Positions 11,096 through 22,955 of a stretch of 64,000 nt of DNA are shown in pieces (the stretch's first letter is position 1; every line of letters begins with the position of its first letter). The notes under the pieces are model-generated. The model was not told the origin of the DNA and made no database searches. It worked only from the letters and a program-made list of their open reading frames with translations. The DNA lies in NCBI GenBank assembly GCA_003508835.1, contig PUFA01000092.1, forward strand, positions 6,305,501-6,369,500. Reading direction: 5' to 3'. The stretch is from Eonycteris spelaea. Lineage: Eukaryota; Chordata; Mammalia; Chiroptera; Pteropodidae. A program made the position numbers and the translations under genes.

Positions 11096-14000
11096 ATTTA
11101 TAGACCCATCTTCACAACTTTAGGGTCATATGGGAAGTCTGGAGGTTATTAGTACATGGGGGTCTTTGAACTCCATTTAGCAAGTAACTTGAATAAGGGA
11201 GGCATCCAATAATAAAATGACTTAAACTTAGCATAATACCTAGCCCCTTAGAAAGTGAAAACAACTTTATTATGAGCTATACTCAATGTCTCATTTTCCA
11301 TTAGTGGCATACATTAGTTGAGTTGTATCAACCTTCCTATTTATATTTTTTATGTTTACTTACACTAACAGTTGTTATAGTAAAACATGGCTTTGAATTC
11401 TTATTTCATGATTTTTTTGTGAATCTATTCTCTCAAGGACTTTATCTCTCAAGCTATTGTTTGCCTCTTCACAAGAAACCTCAGTCCTTCATTTTAAGAG
11501 TATGCTTTCTACTTACTTGGGTTCTCCAAGTAAAGATCAATTCTATTCTTGATTGATGCTGCCCTGTGCCTAAATTGTTTCTGTAAAAAGAATGACTTAC
11601 CATTACTTTTCTAACATTTGCTTCTCTGTGATTACACAATTTGGACTCATTAATATATCTGGCCATATTTAATTAACTGTTACAGATTAGTTCACTCATA
11701 TGTATTTTTACTTCAAACCCATCTTTATAACTTTATGCTAAATAAATGTCCTTATCAGCTAGGTTAAAGTGGAAGAAAGTTTCCTTTGTTCAAAAATAAC
11801 CTCTCGAAGACAATTTCCATATCAAATGTGTCATATCATAAAGTAAATTTAAAATACCATGCAATATTGTGTTTAAATATTTTAATATTAAAATTACACT
11901 ATGATTAGTGTGTTGAGAGAATTTAGAAAGTTAATTGTAAAGGCTCAGTCACGCCATGTTGCATGCTTTCTCATATATATTGTAGGTACATTTTTAGGTA
12001 ACAGTATTTGACTAACTTTTTCTAGAATTTTTATATATCTGAGCTATTTTATAAAACTGTGTAAATGTGGACAGAATAATTGGCATATAAAAATACACTA
12101 ATCAGGAAAAAAAATACCCAAAGCCAATATTATAACTAGTTGTATGTCATTTATGTATATGAGAATAACCTTGTCCTTGACACATGATTAACACAAATGA
12201 TGGAAGATTTCAAGCTTCCTACCTTCATACTGAAAAGCAAAAGCATGAAAGCAAACTTGTAATTACCAGCAGGGAATTCTTAACCAGGTGTTGATAATCG
12301 AGTTCCTCCTCTTTACTTATGTACGACCATATTCCTAAAACATGTTTTTTGATAAAAGTTGTTAAGGATCTCTTAAAATGATGGCCTATTTATTTGAATA
12401 TACTTATCTTTCCTTTCCCTCCTCTTCTTTCTTCTCTCCTCTTTCCCCTTTCCCTTCTCCCCTCTCCCATGTTTCTTCTTTTTTTAAAGAGTCTTTGACT
12501 TTTGCAGTGTTATGTTGACAGGAAAAGTGAACATGAAGCCCACATATATTTTTCATTCTTTTCCTCTCCCTCTTTTTTCACTGCCTGAAGCACAGGATTA
12601 AATTTTTTTTAACAACTCACATCACTGCAGTTTAAACTTTGAGAAACCAAGGCTATTTAAGAGTTTGCAAGATGGTGTTGTTCAACTATTAGGTGACGAG
12701 GGAAATCTGAAGCATCCTAAAGTGTTTAAGTTATTTATTTTTCATATGCAATCTTAACAGAAATTTTTTTCTTAAAGTAAATCCTTGCACTGCTTTCTCA
12801 GTTTCACTCAATCTCAAATCCTTTAAGAGGAAAAAAAAATCTCTAGTTCCTGGAAGTGAGAAATAATATCTTAATTCATGATAGTAGGAAGCCAGCACCC
12901 AAAGCTCAAGTTTCTCCTTCCCACACTTGACTAGTTATGTAGACACAAGCTAGTGCTACATGTCTTCAGGTTTCAGGAATTTCTTACACACATCCTAAAA
13001 TTGATAACTCCATGATTCCACCGTCTAACTCGAGACTCCCACAAATCTCTGGAGTAAGTAGGTTATGAAACTTCCCTTTAAGCATCAGCAGATGGTTAAG
13101 TCTGCATCAAGGAGCTTATGACCTTGTTGGGCACTATTATTTCCAGAAGAAAAGTAAAGTTACCACAACTTATAGTCTTATTTGCTATATAATGTTCAGC
13201 TCTCACTGCCACTTAAACAGCTGAGTAGCTCTGAACATCCCCAGAGGCAGAGTGATTTTTTACCTATCTTATTTTCTTTATCAACAGCACTTCAGAGAAT
13301 TTAACAAATATTTAAAATTCAATATTAAAAAAGTTAAAGTCACATTTCACACCATGTGTATTTGCACCCTAACAAACTGTGCAACTATTAGAGTGTTTTA
13401 TAACTTGGCTATTATGTCACTAAATATTATGATCTAACAGCCCTCAGATAAATGGTTCACGGCTTTCTTTCCTCTATACCTATAGCTGATGTTTTAGTGC
13501 CTGTCATTTTAGCTGAAGGGCTAAAGCATCTAATAAACAAGAGGCCTCTCTATAACTGACTGTAACTTGCCTGTCTGACCTCCCGTATAGATTCAGAAAG
13601 ACAGAGACCCATGTCCACAGCATCACAACTACATGTACCACATGTGTTGCAAACACTGTTTGAAAATGCTTTGCATGACATCACAATCTCACTACCTGTA
13701 ATAAACTGGATTATCATTACCTATTAGGGAAAAATAGAAGTGCATATCAATGTTATAAAGGAGCCACACTTAGAAAATAATGCTTGAACTGTTTAAGGAC
13801 AAAAAGTCTCTCAGCACTTAAAGAAGATACACCAGGCTAAGGCATTCTGATAAAACCTGACTTCAAGTAATCAGCCCTTCAGAAATGTTCAACCCTCAGA
13901 TTATCAGAAGCATTTTCCCTCTGCAAGTGTTCCTTGCTTTTCTATTTGTATATAAAAATCATGAATATCACTGCATTACATTAAAAACAAATTTTAAATC

Positions 14001-14435
14001 AAAATAGTCATTTGTGCTCTTCTGCCTCACATATAAGTAATATAATAAAGCTTATTTTTTATACTTACATTATGAAGTACAGCCCTTCTTCTTTGGAAAA
14101 TACACATGTAATTTTGATTTGATGTTAATATATTAGAAGACTATGCACATTTCACAGGATAATTATCTCATTATGTTTATGTATTACCAAGACAAAAAAA
14201 TTTACTAAGACTATCAAAGACCTTAATCTTTATAATTAAGAGCTTGCCATTATTTTTATTCTCTTCTGTATTTCCAAAGCATTCTTATGCTTATCTGTAT
14301 TATGACACTCATCAAACTGTATTATAATTGTGTGTTTTTAATGTTTCTTCACTAGACTAGAAATATTTCATAGGCAAAGACTTTATAATATTTATTCATT
14401 ATTCTAATCTCCATGTATTACCTGAGATAGAGATG
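11096..14435. other. Unassigned AT-rich DNA
   Basis: About 3.3 kb with no gene or repeat family that I can name, apart from a pyrimidine tract given separately. It is a candidate for conserved non-coding sequence only by absence of repeats. I cannot assess conservation. Confidence 0.4.
12407..12468. repeat. 62-nt pure pyrimidine tract
   Basis: Every base on the plus strand is C or T, in an irregular mix of ctttcc and cctctt units. Such mirror-like homopurine-homopyrimidine tracts can form triplex DNA. Confidence 0.85.
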
Positions 14436-14441
14436 ATAGAT

Positions 14442-14506
<65 letters not shown>

Positions 14507-14508
14507 GC
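14436..14508. repeat. (GATA)n(GACA)n compound microsatellite
   Basis: A run of about 14 GATA units is followed by about four GACA units and a 'ggcaggg' end. An interrupted GATA prelude starts at about 14426. Confidence 0.95.
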
Positions 14509-15419
14509 AGGGATTCTGTTCTGTAGACTTAATCCTCCAAAATCAAATGACTGATAATCAAGTTCCATACTTTTGATAATCACGGTTAAATAATGTCTTA
14601 AGTAGAAAAAGCAGGAACTAGAAGGTACCTAAGGATAAGGACAACAAAAATTTTAAATACTAAAATAGATTCCTAGGGGATCAATTTAAATTCACATAAT
14701 TTGTTTACAATAAGTGTTTACAGGGAGGCTAGACTGAGGAAGTACACACACACAAAGGACAAAAGAGGGGAATATAGTGACAGTATCATATTCCTTGGTG
14801 AGTTCAAAAACAAGTCAGACAATGTAACTAGAAGTTACCATAAACACTATAAAATATGAAAATATGTAAACTTGGATCACTAGAACTGTAAGATAACTTC
14901 AGAACTCTTTATTAATCTGCCAAATTTAGAGACATTGTCACTTTGTGCTAACTGTAACAATATTGTCACTGTCTTGATAATAAAGAGATAGAAGTTCATT
15001 ACCTGAGGAAACAGAAAAAAATGACCCCAATCTTTTTCCATATAAAATTCACTGCCATTACAATAACAATATTTCTAACCCTGCTTTCAATCTCTCTGTC
15101 TAAATATGAGACTCTTCTTGGTGTTTGGAAGTGAAATACAAAGGGATGTCAGTACCTTACACTGGTAGCTCTGCAGACCTAACTCTTCCTACCAAAGGGA
15201 GGAGTTATACTGTTTTCAATCTTCTGCCCAGAAATTATGGGTCTAAAGTAAAATGTAACTGTAAATGCCTTTTTTCAACACACTGACAGCTCATTCAAAA
15301 TCAAAGTTATCGTTAGCATTTATAGCTTATTTCCTTCTTTCTGTAGGCTATTCTTGTGTTTTCTGGATTATAGAATAAAAAAATTCCTTGTTATCATGAG
15401 GCTCTGGCACAGTCTTGCT
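14509..15419. other. Unassigned DNA
   Basis: No recognisable gene or repeat in this ~0.9 kb stretch. Confidence 0.4.
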
Positions 15420-15870
15420 TGTTTTTCGTACTTCCACCCTTTGCACTCAACACCCAAATGACTTACATATGCCTGCCTAAGTATCTTGGCTCATTCTATA
15501 TTCCTAGTTCATAACTTCCACCCTTTTCTCTCTGGCTGTGAAACCAATGAATACTACCAATTCATCTAGGCCCATATAATTCTCATCTCGTTTGTGAAGC
15601 TTCCTGGTCTATCCTAGCCTACAGGCATCACTTCTTCCTCTGAACTCCTATAGCACTTCTGTTCGCAAAAGTAGTATTTTCAAACACTGCTTTCATTATG
15701 AGGTAACTTTTCATCTATGTTTTATTTTTCTCAGTTAGACAGTAGATTCCTTGAAGATAAGGGCCATATTTGATTTTTTTGTTGTTTTTATTCCACAGCA
15801 TACATATACACATACATCTTACAGCATCTTACAGTCAGTGCTCAATAAATATTTGTCGATTGATCATTTA
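15420..15870 (+). mobile_element. LINE-2 3' end, sense
   Basis: The end is diagnostic: 'cagtcagtgctcaataaata' followed by 'tttgtcgattgatc'. Upstream lie 'gtgaagcttcctggtctatc', 'actcctatagcacttctgtt' and 'gattccttgaagataagggc'. These are the L2 order: gtgaagccttccctgac, then the tatcacactg region, then taagctccatgagggcaggg. The 5' limit is approximate. Confidence 0.8.
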
Positions 15871-16504
15871 AACAGGCTAAAGAAGATATGCTTAGGAATA
15901 AAACTATAATGAAATCTGAATGCAGATATTAAATGAATATTTCCGCTTCAGCAATTTAAGATTGTGTGGGGGTGTGTGTGTCACAGAGAGGCAAAACTTA
16001 TATAACTTAAGGCAACATAGCATGAACTCTCATGATATAAAAAAGCCATCCCAGATATTTTTACCAAAAGTGGTTTGATTGAACTTTATTGGGTGACTTT
16101 TTCAAGTATTTCAACCTAAAGATGCTGTATTTTTTACCAATAATTAATGAGAAGGGAAAGGATTCATTAATAAGTGATACTGATAGCTTAGGTAATAAAT
16201 AAGATATTTATTTCATTCTATACACTAAAGTGCAGATAGTTTTAGCAGTTAGATTTTTTAGATCAGAAAAATAAATGAATTTTTAATAATCTAATAAAAT
16301 ACTTTCTAAATTTAAAACACAAGAATCTTTTTAAAAACCTTCCAGATTTAATTATATTACAATCTTTAATTCTGCATGTGAATTTAAAAATTAGCAAACA
16401 TTTAAAAACCAAAAATAAACTAGAACAAATTTTCTTATTAAATCTGACAGATGGAATTGTTTATAAAAATAGATACTGTGGGTATTATATGGGGAAGGAA
16501 TATA
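15871..16504. other. Unassigned AT-rich DNA
   Basis: Very A+T-rich with no recognisable gene or repeat family. Confidence 0.4.
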
Positions 16505-16722
16505 AATTTTAGAATTATAGACTAACCTAGGATGGAATTTGTTAATTACTAATTTTATGGCTTTGGGCTAATTACTTACGGTCTCTGTGCTCCTTTTTTC
16601 TTATCAATAAATAAGGAATGAAAGATCTCCCTCAGATTGCACTTTAAATAAGGTAAGTATGTAAGTATCTGGGACAATGCTAGGTACATAGTAGTCACTT
16701 AATAAATAGTACTTTTAGATTT
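16505..16722 (+). mobile_element. MIR SINE, sense
   Basis: Blocks in MIR order: 'ggctttgggctaattactta', 'cggtctctgtgctccttttt', 'gacaatgctaggtacatagt' and 'cacttaataaatagtacttt'. The last corresponds to the agtaagcgctcaataaatg end of MIR. Confidence 0.75.
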
Positions 16723-16754
16723 ATTATATTAAAAAATCATTCATGCTTAATAAA

Positions 16755-16866
16755 ATAAGGCCTCTAGAATATAAGCTTCTTAAGGTTTTTGACTGTTTGT
16801 ATTATTACTGCCTAGAACAATATCAGGGACATTAACATTCAATAAATATTTGTTGAATGAGTGAAT
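16755..16866 (+). mobile_element. LINE-2 3' end, short, sense
   Basis: Contains 'tctagaatataagcttctta' (from tagactgtaagctcc...), 'tattattactgcctagaaca' and the terminal 'attcaataaatatttgttga' plus 'atgagtgaat'. It lies 30 bp after a MIR, and MIR shares its 3' end with L2. Confidence 0.8.
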
Positions 16867-17029
16867 AGGCAGACCACTAAAAATCCCATAGATAAATAAG
16901 ATAACCATACAGTGCTCAATTAGTCAACAGACCCATGAAAAATTGCTCATTCTCATTGTATCAGATAAATTAAATATTAAAACAAGACATTATACCCACT
17001 TCTACCCTCTCAATTACTATTGAGACTCC

Positions 17030-17700
17030 TCCAATAGTAATTAACAGTGTTAACAAGACTATAGTAAAAGGAAAACTTTTCATTTATTGCCTGTGGCAGT
17101 TTAAATTGATATAACCCTTTTGAAAACAATGTTAGAATGAATCAAGAGTCTTAAAAATGCTCATATCCCATGGATCCACTAATTTTTTCTTTTGATATAT
17201 CATCAAAAATCATCCTAATTATGAAAAAGATTGCTGTACAAAGTTAGTTATATGCAACGGCATTTTTTTATAGTAGGACAACACACAAAAAATACCTAAG
17301 TGCAGGTTATAAACTATGCTACATTTATTGGATAAAATATTTTGCAACCATTAATACCTGTTCTGAGAATATATAATAGTATGATACTGGGGAAAAATGC
17401 AGAATACAAAATTACATATACATACCATGTTTGTATACATTATATATGTATGTTATGCATGGTTATAACTCTGTTCCCAAATAATTATGTAAAAATAAGA
17501 TTAAGATGAATAGAGGGAAATACACATATTAATACATGACTTAAAGTAGTTTTGTTTGGGGCTATAATGGGACTAGAGGAATTTTTTTCTATTCTTTGAT
17601 TTTCTGAATTTTACAAATTGTATTTTTTAAAAATACACTAATTTTATAATAAAAAATTTTTAGCATTTTTTCAGCATCTACTATTTTGCATAATGTGCAG
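17030..17700 (+). mobile_element. Old L1M 3' end, sense
   Basis: The order fits the 3' end of old L1M elements: a 'tttaaattgatataaccc' block, 'gctcatatcccatggatcca', 'gcatttttttatagtaggac', 'aactatgctacatttattgg', a diverged terminal stretch 'ggggctataatgggactaga' and 'tttctgaattttacaaattg'. It is rich in substitutions and has no intact reading frame. Confidence 0.55.
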
Positions 17701-18174
17701 TTATACAGACAAGGAGTAGAATATATTTAGCTGACTCCCACGCTTGATAATTTTTCAGAAAATCTTCTATTATTTGTTAAATAACATGTGAATGCAGAAA
17801 AGGTCTTTTCTTGCTATTTGTACCAAATTACAATGAAAAGTCCATCTAAGAAATGGAAACATATGTTCTCATTCACTAAAAAAGAAAAAAAAAAAGACTG
17901 GTTCATAATCCCCATTCCCAAACTACTACATGTACAAAGAAATCTTTACAACCATTAAAGTTTAAATGTATGTATTTTTTTGTTTTTCTGTTTTCTTATC
18001 AGACATATAAAAATGTGCCCTTCCAAGAGGTAAACTGTTAAGTTAGGAGATTTTTGTTGTTTTTCTTATTTATTTTTAACTACATGTACAATAAGAATAA
18101 AACTTTTTAATTAAAAAATTATAAATGAATACTTCAATGCTCCACATTTGCCCTTAATAGGTTTCATGTTATGT
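17701..18174. other. Unassigned AT-rich DNA
   Basis: No recognisable gene or repeat in this ~0.5 kb interval between two L1 fragments. Confidence 0.4.
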
Positions 18175-19395
18175 TTTTAAAAATTTGTGAAATAGTTATT
18201 CATTTATTTTTAAATTTATTTATTTAAATTAGTTTCGAGTATACAGTACATTGGTTAGACATTTATATAGCTCATAAAACGATCCCCTCAGCTGTCCTCT
18301 CCCTCCCCTGGCCCTCCACCTAGCCTCCACACTAATGCTAACTGCATTCCCTACGCCGTGCTCCCCATTGCCATGGCCAACTATCAATGACTAAGTTGTG
18401 CTTCTTTAACCATTCTCCCAGCTTCCCAAACCCATCCCATTGTCCGTCACCAAATTGTCTACTATTTTTGTGAGTCTGTTTTCGATTAATTTGTTCTTTT
18501 TGTTCCTTAGATTCCACATATAAGTGAAATCATATGGTATTTACCTTTCTCTGTCTGACTTATTTCACTCAACGTAATAACCTCTAGGTCCATCCATGCA
18601 ATATCCATTGTATATATGAATTATAATTTCTTTATCCAATCATCTGTTGATGGGCATTTAGGTTGCTTCCATATCTTGGCTATTGTAAATTGTGCAGCCA
18701 TGAATACTGGAGTGCATAGATCTTTATGAATTATAGGTTTGGTTTTCTTTGGATAAATACCCAGAAGTGCAATTGCTGGGTCAAATGGTATATCCACTTT
18801 TGATTTTTTGAGAAACCTCCAGACTGTTTTCCATAGCAGCTGTACCAATTTGCAATCCCACCAACAATGTATGGGGGTTCCCTTTTCTCTTCATCCTTGC
18901 CAACACTCCTTTGTTCTGTTGTTCTTTGATTAATTGCTGACAGCCATTCTGACATGTGTGAGGTGATATCTCGCTGTGGTTTTAATTTGCATTTCTTTGA
19001 CGGTTAGTGACCTTGAGCATCTTTTCATATGTCTATTAGCCATCTGTATTTCCTCTTTGGGAAGTGTCTGTTTAGGTCTTCTGCCCATTTTTGAATCTGA
19101 TTGTTTGTTTTTTTGTGTTGAGTTGTATGAGTTCTTTATATATTTTGGATATTAACCCCTTATTAGATGTATTCTTAGTGAATATGTTCTCCCAAACAGC
19201 GGGTTGTCTTTTGTTTTGTTGATGGTTTCCTTTGCTGTACAAAAACGTTTTAGTTTGATGTAGTCCCCTTTATTTTTTCTTTTTGTTTCCCTTGCCCAAG
19301 GAGATATATCTGAAAAGAAATTCCTGTTAGTAATATCAGAGACTTTACTGCCTATGTTTTCTTCTGGAAGTTTTATGATTTTGACGGTTGTTTAT
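18175..19395 (-). mobile_element. 5'-truncated L1, antisense (3'UTR plus ORF2 C-terminus)
   Basis: On the minus strand this reads ORF2 C-terminal region (about 19395 to 18600), then a C/G-richer 3'UTR (18600-18230) and an A-rich end near 18200. The plus-strand landmarks 'ccaccaacaatgtatggggg', 'tgagcatcttttcatatgtc' and 'tttttgaatctgattgtttg' are antisense ORF2. The 3'UTR matches that of the L1 ending at 32.63 kb, so the two share a subfamily. Upstream ORF2, ORF1 and 5'UTR are missing, which is usual for incomplete reverse transcription. Confidence 0.9.
18621..18848 (-). pseudogene. L1 ORF2p C-terminal fragment
   Basis: A 75-codon open stretch matches the last part of L1 ORF2p: '[19 protein letters not shown]' and '[16 protein letters not shown]', ending in '[14 protein letters not shown]'. 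In the family this region lies after the reverse transcriptase and follows the C-terminal Cys/His knuckle. It cannot act alone. The preceding residues are out of frame, so it is a dead remnant. Confidence 0.9.
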
Positions 19396-20044
19396 TTTAT
19401 AAATAAATTAAAAGCACTTAAGGGAAGGGAAATGAGTTTGACTCAGGCATTTATAGCACAAGCATTTGTGACCATGAAAATATTTTTAAATGTGGAGAAC
19501 ATCACTTAAGAGCATTGTGGAAATGAATATGAGAAAACACGAACTTCCAAAGATAGCTGAAGAAGACCTAAGTTGACTGTACCTGTATCTGGGAATCAGC
19601 AAAACAGCAATGCCTGTGGATATTCATAAGTAGTCTTACAACTACCATGTAGAGCGTCTCTTGGAGGAAATAAAGCTGAACTGAAACAAGATTATTGTCT
19701 AAGCTACAGGTATTCTTTGAAGATACAAAATGTGAGGTAAAACAGGAATCTGTAGTTTGCAGGAGAACCTCACTCTATTTTCTTATGTGTGGGATATGAC
19801 CGCTAGTGCATAATAAAGGTGAATATATAACACTGGACTGCTGGCAAAGAAGTTAATAGCTTCTTGGCTTCAAAAAATATTTGTCTTGAATTTTGCTTAC
19901 TGTTAATATTCTTAAGTATTAAATTTTTTTTTATAACTGTTATTCCCCAAAAGTTCACCTCTATTTGGACTTCAATAACAATAGATGATTTTTGCATTTT
20001 TAACTTTACACACAGGCTCTCACACAAACTCACACAGATGTAAT
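19396..20044. other. Unassigned DNA between two L1s
   Basis: No recognisable gene or repeat. A 76-codon minus-strand frame at 19803-20033 has no motif. Confidence 0.4.
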
Positions 20045-22400
20045 CATATACTTCTTAGTGTGATTGTCCTCTTTTGTTCAACAGTTCGTGAGATCCATCC
20101 ATCTGTTGCATGTAACAACAGTTCATTCTTTTCATTGTATTATTTTTTTATTGTATGATGTTATGCAATTTTTAAAATCCATCCTACTATTGATGGACAC
20201 TTGTTTTTTTTTCTTGCCGTTTCTACCTATTACAAATAATTTTGCCATATAAATTCATGTGCATGTCTTTTGGTGAAATACGTATGCTCTCATTTTATTC
20301 CCTCTAACTTGATGATGTAGGTATTACATCTGTTGGATATATGAATAGGAATGAAATAGCTGTGTTTTTTTAGTAGATTAGTAGAAGACTGTTATCCAGT
20401 TTTCCAAAGTAGTTTTGATAATTCGCATTCTCATGCACCAGTCTCCAGCATCCTTTTCAACACTTGGTGTTGTCAGTCTTTTTATTGTTAACCATTCTGG
20501 TGGGAGTGGAACGATATCCCATTGTGGTATTAATTCGCATTTCTCTGATGGATAATGAGCTTTGCAAGTTTAAATGTCTGTTCCAGTTGTTTGCCTACTT
20601 TTCTACTGAGTGTCTTTTTCTTATGAATTTATAAAAGTTATTTATATATTCTCAAGATGAGTCCTTTGTCATCTTGAGATGACAATATTGCAAATACTCT
20701 GTTAGATTTATGTATCATATATATCTCCACTCTGTTACTTTCTTTTAATTCTCTTGATAGTATCTTTTGATAAACAGAAGTTCTAATCTTAATATAGTTC
20801 GATTCATTAATCTGTTTTTATGTATCATTGTCTTTGTATCCTGTTTAGGAAATCTTCAACTACTCCAAGGTCATGGAATTATTCTTCTTTGTTTTCATTT
20901 AGAGGTTTTATTGTTTTACTTTTTACATTTACAGCTATGAGTTATCTCAAACTAATTTTTACACATAGTATGAGATAGGGGCTTACATTAATTCTATCTC
21001 AATGGAAATGCTTTTCTCACTGTACTTCAATGTCACTTTTTTCATAAATCTAGTAATTGCATATATGTAGTTCTCTAATGGTCATTTATTTGTGTGCTAA
21101 CATCACAGCACATATTAATTTAGTTTTATAGTAAATTTTGATATCTTTAAGTCCTCAAGTTTTGTTCTTCATTAAGATTATCTTAGCTTCTCTTGGTCCT
21201 TCGTATTTCCTCATAAATTTCAGCATCTGCTTGTCAATTTTCAAAAAAAAAATGATTTTACTGGGATTCTGATCAGTGTTTTATTGAATCTATATGTCGG
21301 ATTATAGATAACTGGCATTTCACAATAGTGATGCTTCCTATCCATGAACTTATTATAGTTCTTCATTTATTCAGGTCTATTTCTGCTTAAGAAAGCTTTA
21401 GCAGCATTCAATGTTGAGGTCTTACATATATTTGTTTATATCTGTTTCTAGGTATTTGATATTTATTGATGCTATTGTATATGGTATAATTTTAAATTTT
21501 ACATTTTATTTAAATGTATAAATAAATTTTATACATTGACCTTGTAATTGACCTTGTAGTTAGTGACCTTGCTAAATTTAAAAACTAATTCTAGTTTTTC
21601 TATTGATCCTTTTAGATATTTTCATGTACATGACTGTGCTGTCTGCAAATAATTAGTTTTATTTCCTCCTTTTCAATCTTCATAACTTTTATTTATTTCT
21701 CTTGCCTTATTTCATTAGCCACAATCTTCACAAAAATACATTAAAATTAAATAGAAGTGATGGTCCCAAACTTAGGGGAAAAGCTTTAAATATTTTACCA
21801 TTGAGTATAATATTTGCTTGGATTCTCTTTTAATTACTCTTAATTAGATTAGGGGAGTTTCCTCTTTTCCTTGGATGCCAGAATGGGTTTTAATTTTCCT
21901 TTATTTAAAAACTGTTACTGGGCATTGAATTTTATCAAATGCTTTTTCTGCATCTATTAAAAATCATGTTATTTTACTTTTTAATTCTGAAAATATAGTA
22001 CATCAATTAAATTTTGTATGTTAAACGAATTTTTGCATTCTTGGAACTAATCTAACATTGATCTGTGTTTTTCTTTTCTCATAACATCTTTGTCAGGTTT
22101 TATTATCAAGGTGATACTGACCCAATAGGGAAAGTTAGAAAGTGTTCATTCTTTTTCAATTTTCTGGGAGAGTTTAGTACAGTTAGTGCTACTTCTACTT
22201 TAAATATTTGGAGAAACTCCTCTATGGGTGTCTGGATATTTCTTGGCACAAAATCTTTAAATTAAAGATTCAATTTCATTATTTGACATAGTACTATTAT
22301 GATTTTCTATTTATTCCTGTGCTTTTTATGGTAAGTTGTTCTATAGAAAGTTTTCGGAAGCTACCTGGATTAGTTTGTAACTACCTCTTGCCTACATTTC
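20045..22400 (-). mobile_element. Old L1 (L1M-like), antisense, ~2.3 kb
   Basis: Plus-strand antisense ORF2 landmarks run in order: 'gtgagatccatccatctgtt', 'ttgatggacacttg', 'tggtattaattcgcatttct', 'ttctcaagatgagtcctttg', 'tgttttattgaatctatatg', 'caaatgctttttctgcatct' and 'ttgcattcttggaactaatc'. This spans ORF2 from the C-terminus back into the reverse transcriptase. Many stops and indels show it is far older than the L1s at 18.2, 31 and 57 kb. The right end is approximate. Confidence 0.85.
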
Positions 22401-22756
22401 AATGTAGTTGTTATTCACTTGAAATACAATAAGAACATTTGTTTTTCTTTCTATTCTATTTAGGGTCACTCTCATCTCTCTCCCTCTCTTTTTTATAAGT
22501 ATGTAAAATATTAATATAGTTCTAAATATTGGATCTATATAAAAGGATCTTTTCAAAGAACTGTCATTATCCCCATTCTTTCATCCCCATTTCTTATACA
22601 CAATGCAGCATATTTTTATTATATATAAAAACGCATTTTGTAGCATTTGTACTTTCACTAAGGAATATATTCTAGAAATTACTACATATCAGTTTATAGA
22701 GCTTTCCCATTTTCTTTTTTATATAGCTGTATAGTTGCACAGTACTCCATTTTGTG
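22401..22756. other. Unassigned AT-rich DNA
   Basis: No clear family. It may include further decayed L1 sequence ('gctgtatagttgcacagtac', 'tccattttgtg' at 22724-22755). Confidence 0.35.
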
Positions 22757-22955
22757 TGAAGTGATTAGATCACGAAGTGGAGTCTTCATGAATGGTATTA
22801 ATGCTCATATAAAAGAGGCCTGAGAAAACTCCCTTCTGCCGTATGAAATTATAGTGAGAAGGTGGCCATCGATGAAGAAACCAGCTTTTCATCAGACATC
22901 AAATCTGCCAGAAACATGATCTTGGACTTCCCAGCTTCCAAAACTGTGAGAAACA
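22757..22955 (+). mobile_element. MaLR-type LTR, 3' fragment, sense
   Basis: Starts at 'gtgattagatcacgaagtgg' and continues 'atgaatggtattaatgctca', 'tataaaagaggcctgagaaa', 'catcagacatcaaatctgcc', 'gatcttggacttcccagctt' and 'ccaaaactgtgagaa'. This is the middle and 3' part of the LTR type at 9.8 kb. The first ~100 bp are missing. The terminal 'agccacccagtctgtgg' block is not recognisable. Confidence 0.75.

Noticed and set aside
14426..14508. Possible CRISPR-like or regulatory repeat array
   Set aside because: Plain GATA/GACA tetranucleotide microsatellite without spacers.
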